DNA of 64,000 nucleotides, from NCBI GenBank assembly GCA_017404265.1, contig JAFRCS010000004.1:1-64000 (forward strand). The letters run 5' to 3'. The notes beneath the pieces were generated by a model that saw only the letters and a program-made list of their open reading frames with translations, was not told where the DNA came from and did not search any database. Position numbers and translations under genes: made by a program. The DNA is from Mogibacterium sp. Lineage in GTDB: Bacteria > Bacillota > Clostridia > Peptostreptococcales > Anaerovoracaceae. This document shows, in pieces, positions 7,822-16,412 of this stretch (position 1 is the first letter of the stretch; each line of letters starts with the position of its first letter).

Positions 7822-8340
7822 ATGGCAAACAATCTGGTCATATATTACTCCCGCAAGGGACAGAATTATGTGGACGGCAAGCTGGTAGATCTTGAAGTAG
7901 GCAATACTGAGCTTATCGCCCAATACATTCGCGACGCGGTAGGCGCGGATCTCTTTGAGATAGAAACGGTCAAGGAATATCCGGCTGACTACATGGAGTG
8001 CACCGAGGTCGCGAAGCAGGAGCAGCGTGACAATGCCCGCCCGAAGCTTAAGGAATATCTGCATGACATCAGCGAGTACGACAACATCGTGATCGCCGGG
8101 CCTTGCTGGTGGGGCACATATCCGTGCGCCGTTTTCGGACAGCTGGAGAAGCTGCATTTCAGAGGCAAGCATGTATGGCCTGTCATGACCCATGAGGGAA
8201 GCGGCGAGGCAAAGAGCAGAAGCGACCTTAAGAAGTTCTGTACCGGCGCAAAGGTCGGGAAGACTCTGGCGATACAGGGGAGCAAGTGCCCTGCGGCCAG
8301 AGAAACCGTAACCCGTTGGGCAGAGAAGCATTTGACATAG
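7822..8340 (+). CDS. Flavodoxin-family protein
   Basis: A 172-residue FMN-binding electron carrier or NADPH quinone reductase-like protein. The N-terminal phosphate loop is atypical (YYSRKGQNYVDGKL) but sits after beta strand 1 as in flavodoxins. The GPCWWGTYP segment matches the second flavin-contacting loop and the later THEGSG segment the third. ATG 7822 has AGGAAGAGG in front of it; the longer in-frame start at 7753 would lie in the promoter and terminator region. It is immediately followed by the LtrA-like gene, with one base between stop and start. Confidence 0.85.
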   Translation: MANNLVIYYSRKGQNYVDGKLVDLEVGNTELIAQYIRDAVGADLFEIETVKEYPADYMECTEVAKQEQRDNARPKLKEYLHDISEYDNIVIAGPCWWGTYPCAVFGQLEKLHFRGKHVWPVMTHEGSGEAKSRSDLKKFCTGAKVGKTLAIQGSKCPAARETVTRWAEKHLT

Positions 8341-8341
8341 A

Positions 8342-9478
8342 ATGTTCCAGCTGAAGAACGAAGAAAAGAAAGTAGAATACCTCGAGCTCATATACGACCT
8401 TGTTTTCGTATACATGGTGGGCCGCAACAACGCTCTTCTCAGCACCTTTGAGAACGGCTTTGTTTCCGGCGCCGCCTTCTTCGCGTACATAGTGTGCACG
8501 CTGACCATCATCCAGATCTGGAACTTCACGACGTTCTATATAAACATGTTTGGCCGTAACGGCGTGCGTGACCATGTCTTTCTGCTGGTCAACATGTATC
8601 TGATGTACTTCATAGGTCAGAGCACGCGTACCGACTGGTTTGCATACCAGGCGCAGTATCACATCGCCTGGGCGCTCATACTGATCAACATAGGACTGCA
8701 GTACGTCATTGAGCTGCGGAACCATCAGGCGGATGTCTGGAACCGTGACCTGATAAAGCGCATGATCTGGATACTGTTCATAGAAGCGGCGATAGCCCTC
8801 GTGGCCGCATTCGTCCCGCCGGCGCTGACAGGCTGGGTTTCACTGGCCGCGATATTTGCCGGCATCATCCTGACAGCCGTCAACAGAAACAGGAGCCCGG
8901 GAGGGGTCATCGACTTTTCGCACCTGACAGAACGCGCCATGCTCTATGTGGTATTCACATTCGGCGAGATGATAATCGTGATCTCCGCATACTTCGTGAG
9001 CGACGGCGGTTTTGACTGGAGTGTCATCTATTTCTCGCTTATGGGATTTCTCATAGTTGCAGGGCTGTTCGTCTCGTACGAACTCATATACGATCATCTC
9101 CTGGACAGGGAGACGGAAGACAGCGGCATGCTGTACATGATCATCCACATATTCATCATATTCGCGCTTGGCCTCATAACAGTATCGCTGGAGTTCATGC
9201 GTGAAGAAGAGGTGGCGTTGCTGCCTAAGATCATACTGATCACATCGGCGATCATCGCTTATTATGCATTCCTGTTCTGCACCGGCAAATACGCCAAACA
9301 AAGGTGCGGAATGGACCTGCCGTTCATGCTGAAGATGGCCGGCCTTGCGGCTTTATTCGCGGCGCTGATGATAGTCTTCAGGGAAAACATGCGCCTTAAT
9401 ATATTCGTTACAGTTGCATACGTGTGGAGCATCGTAGCGGTGCTCTACCGGGCTAAAAACATATTTGAAAAGGGATAA
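8342..9478 (+). CDS. LtrA-like (low temperature requirement A) membrane protein
   Basis: A 378-residue polytopic membrane protein with about ten hydrophobic segments. The N-terminal ELIYDLVFVYMV matches the E-L-x-x-D-L-x-F-V pattern of the LtrA family (PF06772). The second half has SHLTERAMLYVVFTFGEMII, corresponding to the family's HxxERxxLxxxxxxGE. The function of the family is not established; the name comes from a Listeria cold-growth mutant. It starts one base after the flavodoxin stop, so it is probably co-translated with it, which may hint at a redox link. Confidence 0.8.
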   Translation: MFQLKNEEKKVEYLELIYDLVFVYMVGRNNALLSTFENGFVSGAAFFAYIVCTLTIIQIWNFTTFYINMFGRNGVRDHVFLLVNMYLMYFIGQSTRTDWFAYQAQYHIAWALILINIGLQYVIELRNHQADVWNRDLIKRMIWILFIEAAIALVAAFVPPALTGWVSLAAIFAGIILTAVNRNRSPGGVIDFSHLTERAMLYVVFTFGEMIIVISAYFVSDGGFDWSVIYFSLMGFLIVAGLFVSYELIYDHLLDRETEDSGMLYMIIHIFIIFALGLITVSLEFMREEEVALLPKIILITSAIIAYYAFLFCTGKYAKQRCGMDLPFMLKMAGLAALFAALMIVFRENMRLNIFVTVAYVWSIVAVLYRAKNIFEKG

Positions 9479-9483
9479 ATACA

Positions 9484-11100
9484 ATGAGCAAAGTCTATAT
9501 CACGGGACACAGGAATCCGGACATCGACAGCCTCTGCGCTGCGTCGGCCTATGCCAACCTCAAGAACCTGACTGATCCGGAAAACGAATACATCGCGATC
9601 CACTGCAGCCCTGTATCCGACCAGGTGAAGGACCAGATGGAAGCGATGGGGATCGAGATCCCGCCTTACAGAAAGGATGTCTATCCGAAGGTGAGAGATG
9701 TCATGCTTACGCCTCAGACACACATCCAGGCAGGCGCGCCGATCTTTGCCCTCGTCAACGCTTACAGCGCGGAGAATCCATCGGTCGTTCCTATCTATGA
9801 CGGCGAAAAATTCAAAGGCCTGCTCAGCGTGGACGACATCACCAGATGGTTCCTGTCGGACAACAAAGAAGAGATACCTACTTACAGACTCACGGTAGAT
9901 AACATACTCCGGGTAATACCGGGGAATCTGCTGCACAGGGGAAAGAGTGAAACGATCGAAGGATCCCTGCTTGTAGGCGCTGCTTCATATGAGGCGTTCA
10001 GCGGACTGCTTGAGGAGATCGGCGACTGCATCGTGGTGCTGGGAGCACGGGCGGATCACATCGAGTACGCCATAAAGAAGCAGGTACCGGCAATCATCAT
10101 CACGGCATCCGATGAAGCGCCTGATGTGAACTACAGCGGATATGATGGTTCTGTATTTATAACGGACCTCGGCACAGCGGAGACGCTCAGAAGGATCAGG
10201 CTGGCAGAGTCAGTCGAATCCATGATGGAGCTGGCGACGGAGACCATCGACATAGACGACCTGTTCGTAGAGGGCAAAAGGATATTCACCAACTCTCACA
10301 TCAGGGGACTTGCCGTTATGGAGAACGGCGAGTTCAGGGGCTTCGTCACCAGGCGATGCTTCCTCGACAAGCCGGTCAAAAAAGTTATCATGGTGGACCA
10401 CAACGAACCGGCGCAGAGCGTGGAAGGCATAGAGACGGCGGAGGTAGTGGAGATCATCGACCACCACAGGCTCGACTCGCTCTCGACAGCGACGCCGATA
10501 TTCATCGCGGCCGAACCTCTAGGCAGTGCCAACACGATAATCTATCAGCTCTATATGAGACACGGTATCATGCCGGACGAGTACGCGGCAAGGACCATGC
10601 TCACCGGTATCATCGCCGACACGCTTATCCTCCGCAGCCCTACGACTACGGTGCAGGACATGCAGGCGGTGGAGATGCTTGCAAGGCTCGCAAAGGTGCC
10701 GAGCGTTCAGGAATTCGGCGAGAAGCTCTTCAGTATCACCGACAACCTCAAGACGCAGGATCCGAACGAAGCCATACTCTCGGATTTCAAGAAGTACGAG
10801 AACAGCGGCACAAAGATGGGCGTCGGCCAGTGCGAAGTCACGACACTTACGGATGTAAAGGAGTATGCTTCGACATACATCGAAGCGCTGCAGAAGATCG
10901 CTGATACGCAGGGACTGGACTGGACGCTTCTCATGATCACCGACGTGCTCAGTGAGAACAGCGTGCTGCTGGTATCTGACTGCAGGTCGAACCGCGACCT
11001 GCCTTACACGAAGATAGCTAAGCAGGCATACGATATGCCGGGCGTGATGAGCCGCAAAAAGCAGTTGCTGCCTGTGCTGCTCTCTGTTACAAACGCTTAA
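9484..11100 (+). CDS. Manganese-dependent inorganic pyrophosphatase (family II) with CBS/DRTGG regulatory insert
   Basis: A 538-residue cytosolic enzyme that hydrolyses PPi. DHH-type motifs are present: GHRNPDIDSLCAA at about 8-20, VDHNEP near 304 and the family signature IDHHRL near 326-330. The roughly 180-residue insertion between the first two motifs contains CBS domains (VVPIYDGEKFKGLLSVDDI and LAVMENGEFRGFVTRR) flanking a DRTGG-like region. This is the layout of adenine-nucleotide-regulated clostridial PPases. It starts 5 nt after the LtrA-like gene. About 540 residues is normal for this subgroup. Confidence 0.93.
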   Translation: MSKVYITGHRNPDIDSLCAASAYANLKNLTDPENEYIAIHCSPVSDQVKDQMEAMGIEIPPYRKDVYPKVRDVMLTPQTHIQAGAPIFALVNAYSAENPSVVPIYDGEKFKGLLSVDDITRWFLSDNKEEIPTYRLTVDNILRVIPGNLLHRGKSETIEGSLLVGAASYEAFSGLLEEIGDCIVVLGARADHIEYAIKKQVPAIIITASDEAPDVNYSGYDGSVFITDLGTAETLRRIRLAESVESMMELATETIDIDDLFVEGKRIFTNSHIRGLAVMENGEFRGFVTRRCFLDKPVKKVIMVDHNEPAQSVEGIETAEVVEIIDHHRLDSLSTATPIFIAAEPLGSANTIIYQLYMRHGIMPDEYAARTMLTGIIADTLILRSPTTTVQDMQAVEMLARLAKVPSVQEFGEKLFSITDNLKTQDPNEAILSDFKKYENSGTKMGVGQCEVTTLTDVKEYASTYIEALQKIADTQGLDWTLLMITDVLSENSVLLVSDCRSNRDLPYTKIAKQAYDMPGVMSRKKQLLPVLLSVTNA

Positions 11101-11169
11101 AAGGCAGCCGCAGCTACCTCGGGACATATCCCGACGCGCGGCCGTTACAAATACGAAAGGGCCTTAAAT

Positions 11170-12876
11170 ATGGCAAAAAAAACCAATTGGTATAAAGACG
11201 CGGTAGTCTACCAGATCTACCCGCTCAGCTTTATGGATGCCAACAACGACGGCATCGGCGATATCCGCGGCATCATCTCCAAGCTCGACTACATCAAAGA
11301 TCTTGGAGCGACCGCGATATGGTTCTCGCCGCTCTACAAGTCACCGTGGAAGGATTACGGATACGATATCGCCGACTACAAGTCGATACATCCGGCCTTC
11401 GGCACGATGGCGGACTTTGAAGAGCTGTTGGCTGAGTGCCACAAGCGCGGGCTCAAGGTGATGATGGACGCAGTGTTCAATCACACCAGCGATCAGCACG
11501 AGTGGTTCAAGGCGGCGCTTGCCGACAAGAACTCCCCGTACCGTGACTGGTACATATTCAGGGAAGGCAAGCGCGACAAGAACGGCGAACTCATGCCGCC
11601 TAACAACTGGACCTCGTCGTTCACGGGCTCGGCTTGGGAACGCGTCGAGGGCACTGATGAATACTACCTGCATCTTTTTGCTCCTGAACAGCCTGACCTC
11701 AACTGGGAGAATCCGGCAGTCAGGAGAGAGATGTCGGACACGCTCCGCTTCTGGCTCGAGAAGGGCGTGGACGGATTCCGCTTCGACGTGTTCAACATGA
11801 TCTCAAAGGTGTATCCGCTCAGGGACGACAGGAACCCTCTGCACTTCCAGAAGGGCGTTCAGTATTACGTCGACGGACCGCGCATGCATGAGTTTCTCAA
11901 GGAACTGAATGACAATGCGCTCTCACTTTACGACACATTCACGGTGGGCGAGTCCTACACACCGGACGAACAACACGCGCACAGATACATACACGAGGAG
12001 TCCGGTGAGCTGGACAGCATATTCCACTTCGAACATCTTATGGCAGACAATATGTTTGGCCTCAAGATGGTAGCCAAGCCATTCAATCTCAGGCAGTTCA
12101 AACGCGGACTGCTGGACCCGCAGCTGAGATATCACGGGACAGGCTGGAACACTCTGGTGCTTGAGAACCACGACCAGGCGCGCAGTGTCAGCCGCTTTGG
12201 CATTAACACAAAGAAATACCGCTATGAGGCGGCCACCTTCCTGGCGATGATCACCTTCCTTGGCTGGGGCACACCGTTCATCTTCCAGGGCGAAGAGATT
12301 GGTATGACAAATACCCGTTTCAGCAGCATGGACCAGATGAAAGACCCTGTATCGCACTTCATCTTCGATATGATGAAGGGCATGCGCATCCCGGAAAAGG
12401 CTATCCTCCGCCTGATAAGATGGGCCGTACGCGACAACGCCAGGACGCCGATGCAGTGGGACGGCACTTCAAATGCGGGCTTCAACAGAGGCGAAAAGCC
12501 GTGGCAGTGCGTCAACCCGGACTACCGCGACATAAACGTAGAAAAGGATCTCGCGTCCGACAAGTCGATATACAGGTTTTATCAGAAGCTGCTCGCGCTG
12601 AGAAAGAGCGAGCCTGTACTGCTTTCCGGCAAAACGATAGAGTACTATCCGGACGACAGACAGGTCATCTCATACAGCAGAAGCATGGACGGCAAACGCT
12701 TCCTGATAGTCGGCAACTTCTCCGGCACCCGAGCGGACTTCATAATGCCGGGCGACTTTGAGCTAGATGAGATGAAGATACGCATGACAAATCAGGGACG
12801 CACGGATGCAGAGGTAGAAGAGATAATACAGATGAAGCCTTACGAGGCGATACTCTTCGAAGAAATCAGAAAATAA
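11170..12876 (+). CDS. GH13 alpha-glucosidase (oligo-1,6-glucosidase/trehalose-6-phosphate hydrolase type)
   Basis: A 568-residue cytoplasmic glycoside hydrolase. The N-terminus WYKDAVVYQIYPLSF is typical of GH13 subfamilies 29/31. Catalytic residues are D206 (nucleophile, in FRFDVF), E261 (acid/base, in TVGES) and D335 (transition-state stabiliser, in ENHDQ). DAVFNHTS is conserved region I. It should cleave alpha-1,6 or alpha-1,4 glucosyl ends of short imported oligosaccharides; the exact substrate cannot be read off. No signal peptide. A small palindrome (TCGGGA-cata-TCCCGA, 11119-11134) lies in the 69-nt gap before it. A PQ-loop-like membrane gene follows 25 nt later. Confidence 0.9.
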   Translation: MAKKTNWYKDAVVYQIYPLSFMDANNDGIGDIRGIISKLDYIKDLGATAIWFSPLYKSPWKDYGYDIADYKSIHPAFGTMADFEELLAECHKRGLKVMMDAVFNHTSDQHEWFKAALADKNSPYRDWYIFREGKRDKNGELMPPNNWTSSFTGSAWERVEGTDEYYLHLFAPEQPDLNWENPAVRREMSDTLRFWLEKGVDGFRFDVFNMISKVYPLRDDRNPLHFQKGVQYYVDGPRMHEFLKELNDNALSLYDTFTVGESYTPDEQHAHRYIHEESGELDSIFHFEHLMADNMFGLKMVAKPFNLRQFKRGLLDPQLRYHGTGWNTLVLENHDQARSVSRFGINTKKYRYEAATFLAMITFLGWGTPFIFQGEEIGMTNTRFSSMDQMKDPVSHFIFDMMKGMRIPEKAILRLIRWAVRDNARTPMQWDGTSNAGFNRGEKPWQCVNPDYRDINVEKDLASDKSIYRFYQKLLALRKSEPVLLSGKTIEYYPDDRQVISYSRSMDGKRFLIVGNFSGTRADFIMPGDFELDEMKIRMTNQGRTDAEVEEIIQMKPYEAILFEEIRK

Positions 12877-12901
12877 CGGCACTTTAAAAGAAAGAAGATA
12901 A

Positions 12902-13198
12902 ATGAAAACAGCAGTACTTTTTGAAACAATCATGCTCATCGGCTTTGGCTGCTCATGGCCTTTCAACATAGCCAAGTCGATAAAGAGCAAAACGACTCTG
13001 GGCAAGAGCGTGTATTTTGAGATCATAGTGATCATAAGCTATCTCTTCGGAGTGGCTGCAAAACTTATCATTTTCCGCGAGACAGGAGAACTCCAGTATT
13101 CATTCTGGTTCTATCTCATCGATATATTGCTGGTGACGACAGATGTTTGTCTTTATATAAGGAACCGCAAAATAGACAAGGAAATGGGACGCATCTGA
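12902..13198 (+). CDS. Small membrane protein, PQ-loop/SemiSWEET-like
   Basis: A 98-residue protein with three hydrophobic segments (about residues 5-20, 38-57 and 68-86) and a basic tail. The segment SWPFNIAKSIKSK after the first helix resembles the proline-containing motif of PQ-loop/SemiSWEET proteins, followed by a conserved LGKS. SemiSWEETs are about 90-100 residues and dimerise into sugar uniporters. The neighbouring GH13 glucosidase would fit a sugar-handling role, but the assignment is tentative. Confidence 0.55.
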   Translation: MKTAVLFETIMLIGFGCSWPFNIAKSIKSKTTLGKSVYFEIIVIISYLFGVAAKLIIFRETGELQYSFWFYLIDILLVTTDVCLYIRNRKIDKEMGRI

Positions 13199-13240
13199 CA
13201 GCAGAACAAAACAGGCAAAGATCAGTAAAGGAGAAAGATC

Positions 13241-14416
13241 ATGGCAATCATGGAATACTATACGCCGACTCATGTGTATTTTGGCGTAGGGGCTGAGGAC
13301 GAGATCGGTAATGTACTAAAGGGCTACGGCGCAGTCAAGGTGCTGTTGCACTTCGGTGGCGGCTCGGTCAGAAGGACCGGCCTGCTCGACAACATAGAGG
13401 AAAAGCTTGACGAAGCCGGGATTGAATATGTGGAGCTCGGCGGAGTAGTACCGAACCCGAGAGTTTCGCTCGTCAGAAAGGGAATCGAGCTTTACAACAG
13501 CGAAGGCTGCGACTTCATTCTGGCAGTCGGCGGCGGCTCCGTTCTGGACAGCGCCAAGGCGATCGGCTACGGAGTATTTGGCGGCGGAGACGTCTGGGAT
13601 TTCTACTGCGGAAAACGCAAGGTGGAAGGGACTGCTCCGGTCGGCTGCGTGCTTACACTTTCAGCGACAGGCTCCGAGATGAGCGACTCCTCAGTCATCA
13701 CAAACGACGAGACAGACCCGACATACAAGAGAGGCGTCAATACCGACTTCGGCAGACTGAAGTTCTCAATGCTTGATCCTATGCTCACAGCGACCGTCTC
13801 AAAATATCAGACGGCCTGCGGCGCCACTGACATCATGATGCACACACTGGAGAGATACTTCCATCAGGGCTACGCTCTCGACTTCACAGATGAGCTGTCG
13901 TTTACGCTTCTGAAGGAAGTCATGAAGTGGGCTCCTGTAGCTCTCGAGAAGCCGGACGACTACGATGCCCGCGCCAACCTCATGTGGTGCGGTACACTCT
14001 CACATAACGGCCTTATGGCAGCAGGCAATTCCAACAAGGGCGACTGGGCCTGCCATCAGATAGAGCACGAACTCTCCGCAGAATACGACGTAGCGCACGG
14101 CGCTGGCCTGGCAGCCATCTGGGGATCCTGGGCAAGATATGTGCTCAGCGTGGATCCTGAAAGATTCGTCAAGCTGGGCGAGGGAGTATTCGGCGAAAGT
14201 GATCCTGTAAAGACCATCGAGAACTTCGAAACATTCTTTAAGTCGATCGACATGCCTGTTAACATACAGGGGCTTGGCCTCGACTTTGATGAGGCAGCCT
14301 GCCGCAAGGCGGCCCTCGGCGTCACATTCCAGGATGCCCGCACTATCGGCAACTTCAAAGTGCTGAACACAGAAGACATATTCAACATCTACATGATGGC
14401 CTCGGGCCTTAAATAG
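13241..14416 (+). CDS. Iron-containing alcohol dehydrogenase (butanol-dehydrogenase type)
   Basis: A 391-residue NAD(P)H-dependent dehydrogenase. The nucleotide-binding GGGSVLDSAKAIG motif is at about residues 97-109. Metal ligands lie in GATDIMMHTLERYF (Asp and His), HQIEHELSAEYDVAHGAGLA (two His) and the preceding segment. The family (PF00465) reduces aldehydes such as butanal to alcohols in fermentative anaerobes. The length is normal. AAAGGAGA is well spaced before the ATG. The gene stands between the glucosidase cluster and the sirtuin without clear terminators. Confidence 0.92.
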   Translation: MAIMEYYTPTHVYFGVGAEDEIGNVLKGYGAVKVLLHFGGGSVRRTGLLDNIEEKLDEAGIEYVELGGVVPNPRVSLVRKGIELYNSEGCDFILAVGGGSVLDSAKAIGYGVFGGGDVWDFYCGKRKVEGTAPVGCVLTLSATGSEMSDSSVITNDETDPTYKRGVNTDFGRLKFSMLDPMLTATVSKYQTACGATDIMMHTLERYFHQGYALDFTDELSFTLLKEVMKWAPVALEKPDDYDARANLMWCGTLSHNGLMAAGNSNKGDWACHQIEHELSAEYDVAHGAGLAAIWGSWARYVLSVDPERFVKLGEGVFGESDPVKTIENFETFFKSIDMPVNIQGLGLDFDEAACRKAALGVTFQDARTIGNFKVLNTEDIFNIYMMASGLK

Positions 14417-14448
14417 ACCGGCGACCACGGAAAAGAAGGGAGGCAGTT

Positions 14449-15186
14449 ATGGACGACAAGATCAAGGAATTAAAGAAGATAATCGACGAGAGCAAGAACA
14501 TAGTTTTCTTTGGCGGCGCCGGCGTATCCACAGAGAGCGGCATTCCTGACTTCAGGAGCGCCAACGGCATCTATAACCAGGACCTGGGCAGGACCGTCTC
14601 GCCTGAAGAGATGATCTCGCATACTTTCTACATGAGACACCCGGAGGACTTCTTTGAGTTCTACAGGGACAAGCTCATCTATGAGAACGCTGAGCCTAAC
14701 AACTGCCACAAGGCTCTTGCCGAGCTCGAGAAACAGGGCAAGGTAAAAGCGGTCGTGACACAGAACATCGACGGCCTGCATCAGAAGGCGGGCAGCAAGG
14801 TTGTGTGGGAGCTCCACGGCTCGACCCTCAGAAACTACTGCGAGAACTGTCACGCTTACTACGGCCTTGAGAAAGTTCTGGAGTCCAAAGGTGTGCCGAC
14901 GTGCGACAAGTGCGGCGGCAGGGTAAAGCCTGACGTTGTGCTTTATGAAGAGGGACTCGACAGCGACGTTATAGACGGAGCCATCAGAGCCATCTCCAAT
15001 GCTGATACACTCATAGTGGGCGGCACAACGCTCATCGTGTACCCGGCAGCGGGACTGATCCATTACTTCCACGGCAAGAAGCTGGTGCTCATAAACATGA
15101 GCGCGACCAGCGCAGACAGTCGCGCGGATCTGGTTATACACGACAAGATCGGAGAAGTTTTCGCAAAGGTAATGGGCTGGGAATAG
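14449..15186 (+). CDS. cobB: SIR2-family NAD-dependent protein deacylase (sirtuin)
   Basis: A 245-residue enzyme. NAD-binding GAGVSTESGIPDFRS is near residues 23-37, TQNIDGLHQKAG forms the central NAD and catalytic segment, and ELHGS supplies the catalytic His. A structural zinc site is formed by CENC and CDKC. It removes acetyl or related acyl groups from lysine with NAD consumption. GGGAGG at 14438-14443 fixes the start. Confidence 0.93.
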   Translation: MDDKIKELKKIIDESKNIVFFGGAGVSTESGIPDFRSANGIYNQDLGRTVSPEEMISHTFYMRHPEDFFEFYRDKLIYENAEPNNCHKALAELEKQGKVKAVVTQNIDGLHQKAGSKVVWELHGSTLRNYCENCHAYYGLEKVLESKGVPTCDKCGGRVKPDVVLYEEGLDSDVIDGAIRAISNADTLIVGGTTLIVYPAAGLIHYFHGKKLVLINMSATSADSRADLVIHDKIGEVFAKVMGWE

Positions 15187-15237
15187 CCCGTTAACGGCAA
15201 AATACAGAACAAATAACAGGAAAAACACCTGAAAACC

Positions 15238-15270
15238 GGCCTTGGGTCAATACCCAAGGCCTTCCTTTTT
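15238..15270 (+). terminator. Terminator after the sirtuin gene
   Basis: A perfect 10-bp stem (GGCCTTGGGT with ACCCAAGGCC, loop CAAT) is followed by TTCCTTTTT. It closes the metabolic region, and the first copy of the island leader begins directly after it. Confidence 0.9.
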
Positions 15271-15324
15271 GCTTTTTTGAAAGCCCTTGAAACGCAAAGA
15301 CCGTACTGAAAACCTAAAGCAAGA

Positions 15325-15370
15325 TGACGCATAAAAATGACGGTTAAAATGACGCTTCAAAATGTAACAT
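15325..15370 (+). promoter_or_regulatory. TGACG-repeat promoter P1a
   Basis: TGACG occurs at 15325, 15338 and 15350 (pitch 13 then 12). Exactly 10 nt after the last repeat comes TAACAT (15365-15370), a plausible -10. No -35 is present at the normal distance, so activation by a direct-repeat-binding regulator is inferred. Confidence 0.55.
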
Positions 15371-15471
15371 GTATATGGATGAAGGCGCAATTCGTGCATC
15401 TTCAGACGGTTTGTCGTAGCCACTTTCAGAGGCCCCAAAAGCACGAAAAATCCCAAAAGTCTTGAAAATAC

Positions 15472-15504
15472 TGACGGAAGCGATGACGCTTTTGGTGATA
15501 GTAT
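15472..15504 (+). promoter_or_regulatory. TGACG-repeat promoter P1b
   Basis: TGACG at 15472 and 15484 (pitch 12), then 10 nt, then TAGTAT at 15499-15504, which also has a TG one base upstream (extended -10). It lies about 120 nt before sipW. Confidence 0.6.
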
Positions 15505-15625
15505 CTTGACGAAAAGATATGGGTGGGGAAAACTCTGTCAAGTTGCAAGGGAATATTCATAGCGACAGCCGCAATGACGCCTTGAAATAAATGTTATCAA
15601 GGCGGATAATAGAAAGGATAAGACT

Positions 15626-16249
15626 ATGATACGAATTGTAGATATCGCCGGAGCGATAGACATGAGCAGAGTAGAACGCAATACATCGATATATGAGGAG
15701 AATAAAACGAAGCCGTCAGGCGGCGGGATGAAAACCACCGGCCGCATTATGCACGGCGCCGGCATCATTCTTATGTCCATCGTTGTTGCTGCGTGTCTCA
15801 CTCTTGCAATCCCTAAGCTGGTGGGATATGACGGCTATGTAGTTGTCAGCGGAAGCATGGAACCTAACATACCGGTTGGCAGCATAGTCTACTCCGAGAA
15901 GACGGATCCGGCGTTGCTCCGCACGGGAGATGTGATCGTCTTTGTGGACGAGCTGCGCGGCACCACGCCTATAACGCACAGGGTGGTTTCGAACAATCCG
16001 TTTACAGGCACTATCATTACAAAAGGCGATGCCAATGAAAACCAGGATGTAAATCCGGTGACATACGACAGTGTTATTGGCAAGGTAGTCAACCATGTTC
16101 CGCGCATAGGCTTTACTGCAGCCATGTTCACATCAAAACTGGGCAAGCTGATAGCAGCACTGATCCTTCTTGAAGCATGGCTCCTCATGGAGGTCGGAAG
16201 ACGTCTCAAGGGGACAGATAGAGGATCAGAAAAACAAATTGAGTCATAG
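15626..16249 (+). CDS. sipW: Signal peptidase I, SipW (ER-like) type
   Basis: A 207-residue membrane peptidase. There is one hydrophobic helix at about 45-65, the catalytic domain, and a second helix near the C-terminus (about 172-190). The catalytic triad is of the Ser/His/Asp kind found in SipW and eukaryotic SPC: S77 in VSGSMEP, H118 in THRVV and D135 in KGDANE. The Lys of bacterial signal peptidases is absent. SipW enzymes in Bacillus process a few dedicated matrix or surface proteins, not the bulk secretome. AAAGGA lies 8 nt before the ATG. It stands directly upstream of giant surface gene 1 with no terminator between, so its substrates are probably the island proteins. Confidence 0.88.
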   Translation: MIRIVDIAGAIDMSRVERNTSIYEENKTKPSGGGMKTTGRIMHGAGIILMSIVVAACLTLAIPKLVGYDGYVVVSGSMEPNIPVGSIVYSEKTDPALLRTGDVIVFVDELRGTTPITHRVVSNNPFTGTIITKGDANENQDVNPVTYDSVIGKVVNHVPRIGFTAAMFTSKLGKLIAALILLEAWLLMEVGRRLKGTDRGSEKQIES

Positions 16250-16308
16250 TCACATACACAAAACAATTCTGTTAATTAATAGATAATAGCGCTAAAAGGT
16301 TTGAAAAA

Positions 16309-16317
16309 TGGTATAAT
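16309..16317 (+). promoter_or_regulatory. Extended -10 promoter for giant surface gene 1
   Basis: TG-G-TATAAT lies 95 nt before the ATG at 16413. It is a perfect extended -10 without a clear -35. A small hairpin (TAGCG/CGCTA, 16332-16349) lies in the leader. No TGACG repeats occur here, so the TGACG promoters of sipW may also read through into this gene. Confidence 0.6.
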
Positions 16318-16412
16318 TCATTAGATGTGCCTAGCGACAACAGGCGCTATAGCTAACAATTATTAATAACAACAAATAATTTTAAAAATCTTTGTTTTTT
16401 GGGAGGAAAACC

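Larger units (their letters stand above)
15262..15550 (+). repeat. Island leader copy 1 (upstream of sipW)
   Basis: This fills most of the 439-nt gap before the signal peptidase. It is homologous to 27212-27494 and 29770-30055. Shared parts are a TTTTTGCTTTTTGA-like start, an AAAGCA block, a TGACG triplet, GTATATGGATGAAGGCGCAA (shared with copy 2), a TGACG doublet (shared with copy 3), and CTGTCAAGTTGCAAG at the end (shared with copy 2). No reading frame is conserved among the copies. The function is unknown; it contains two promoters of the TGACG type. Confidence 0.75.

Noticed and set aside
15290..15330. ACGCAAAG, resembling part of a c-di-GMP-I riboswitch
   Set aside because: The GGGCAAACC and receptor segments are missing, and the other leader copies do not keep the motif.
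15325..15511. TGACG or TTGACG repeats as ordinary sigma-A -35 elements
   Set aside because: The distance from the last repeat to the -10 is 10 nt and from the first of a doublet 22 nt; neither fits the 16-18 nt rule. The TACACA at 30094 after TTGACG at 30071 fits better but is single and weak.
15562..15595. Further TGACG sites (15507, 15575, 30072/30084) as additional promoters
   Set aside because: None has a TANNNT hexamer 10 nt downstream, and 15507 and 15575 are not in 12-nt doublets.
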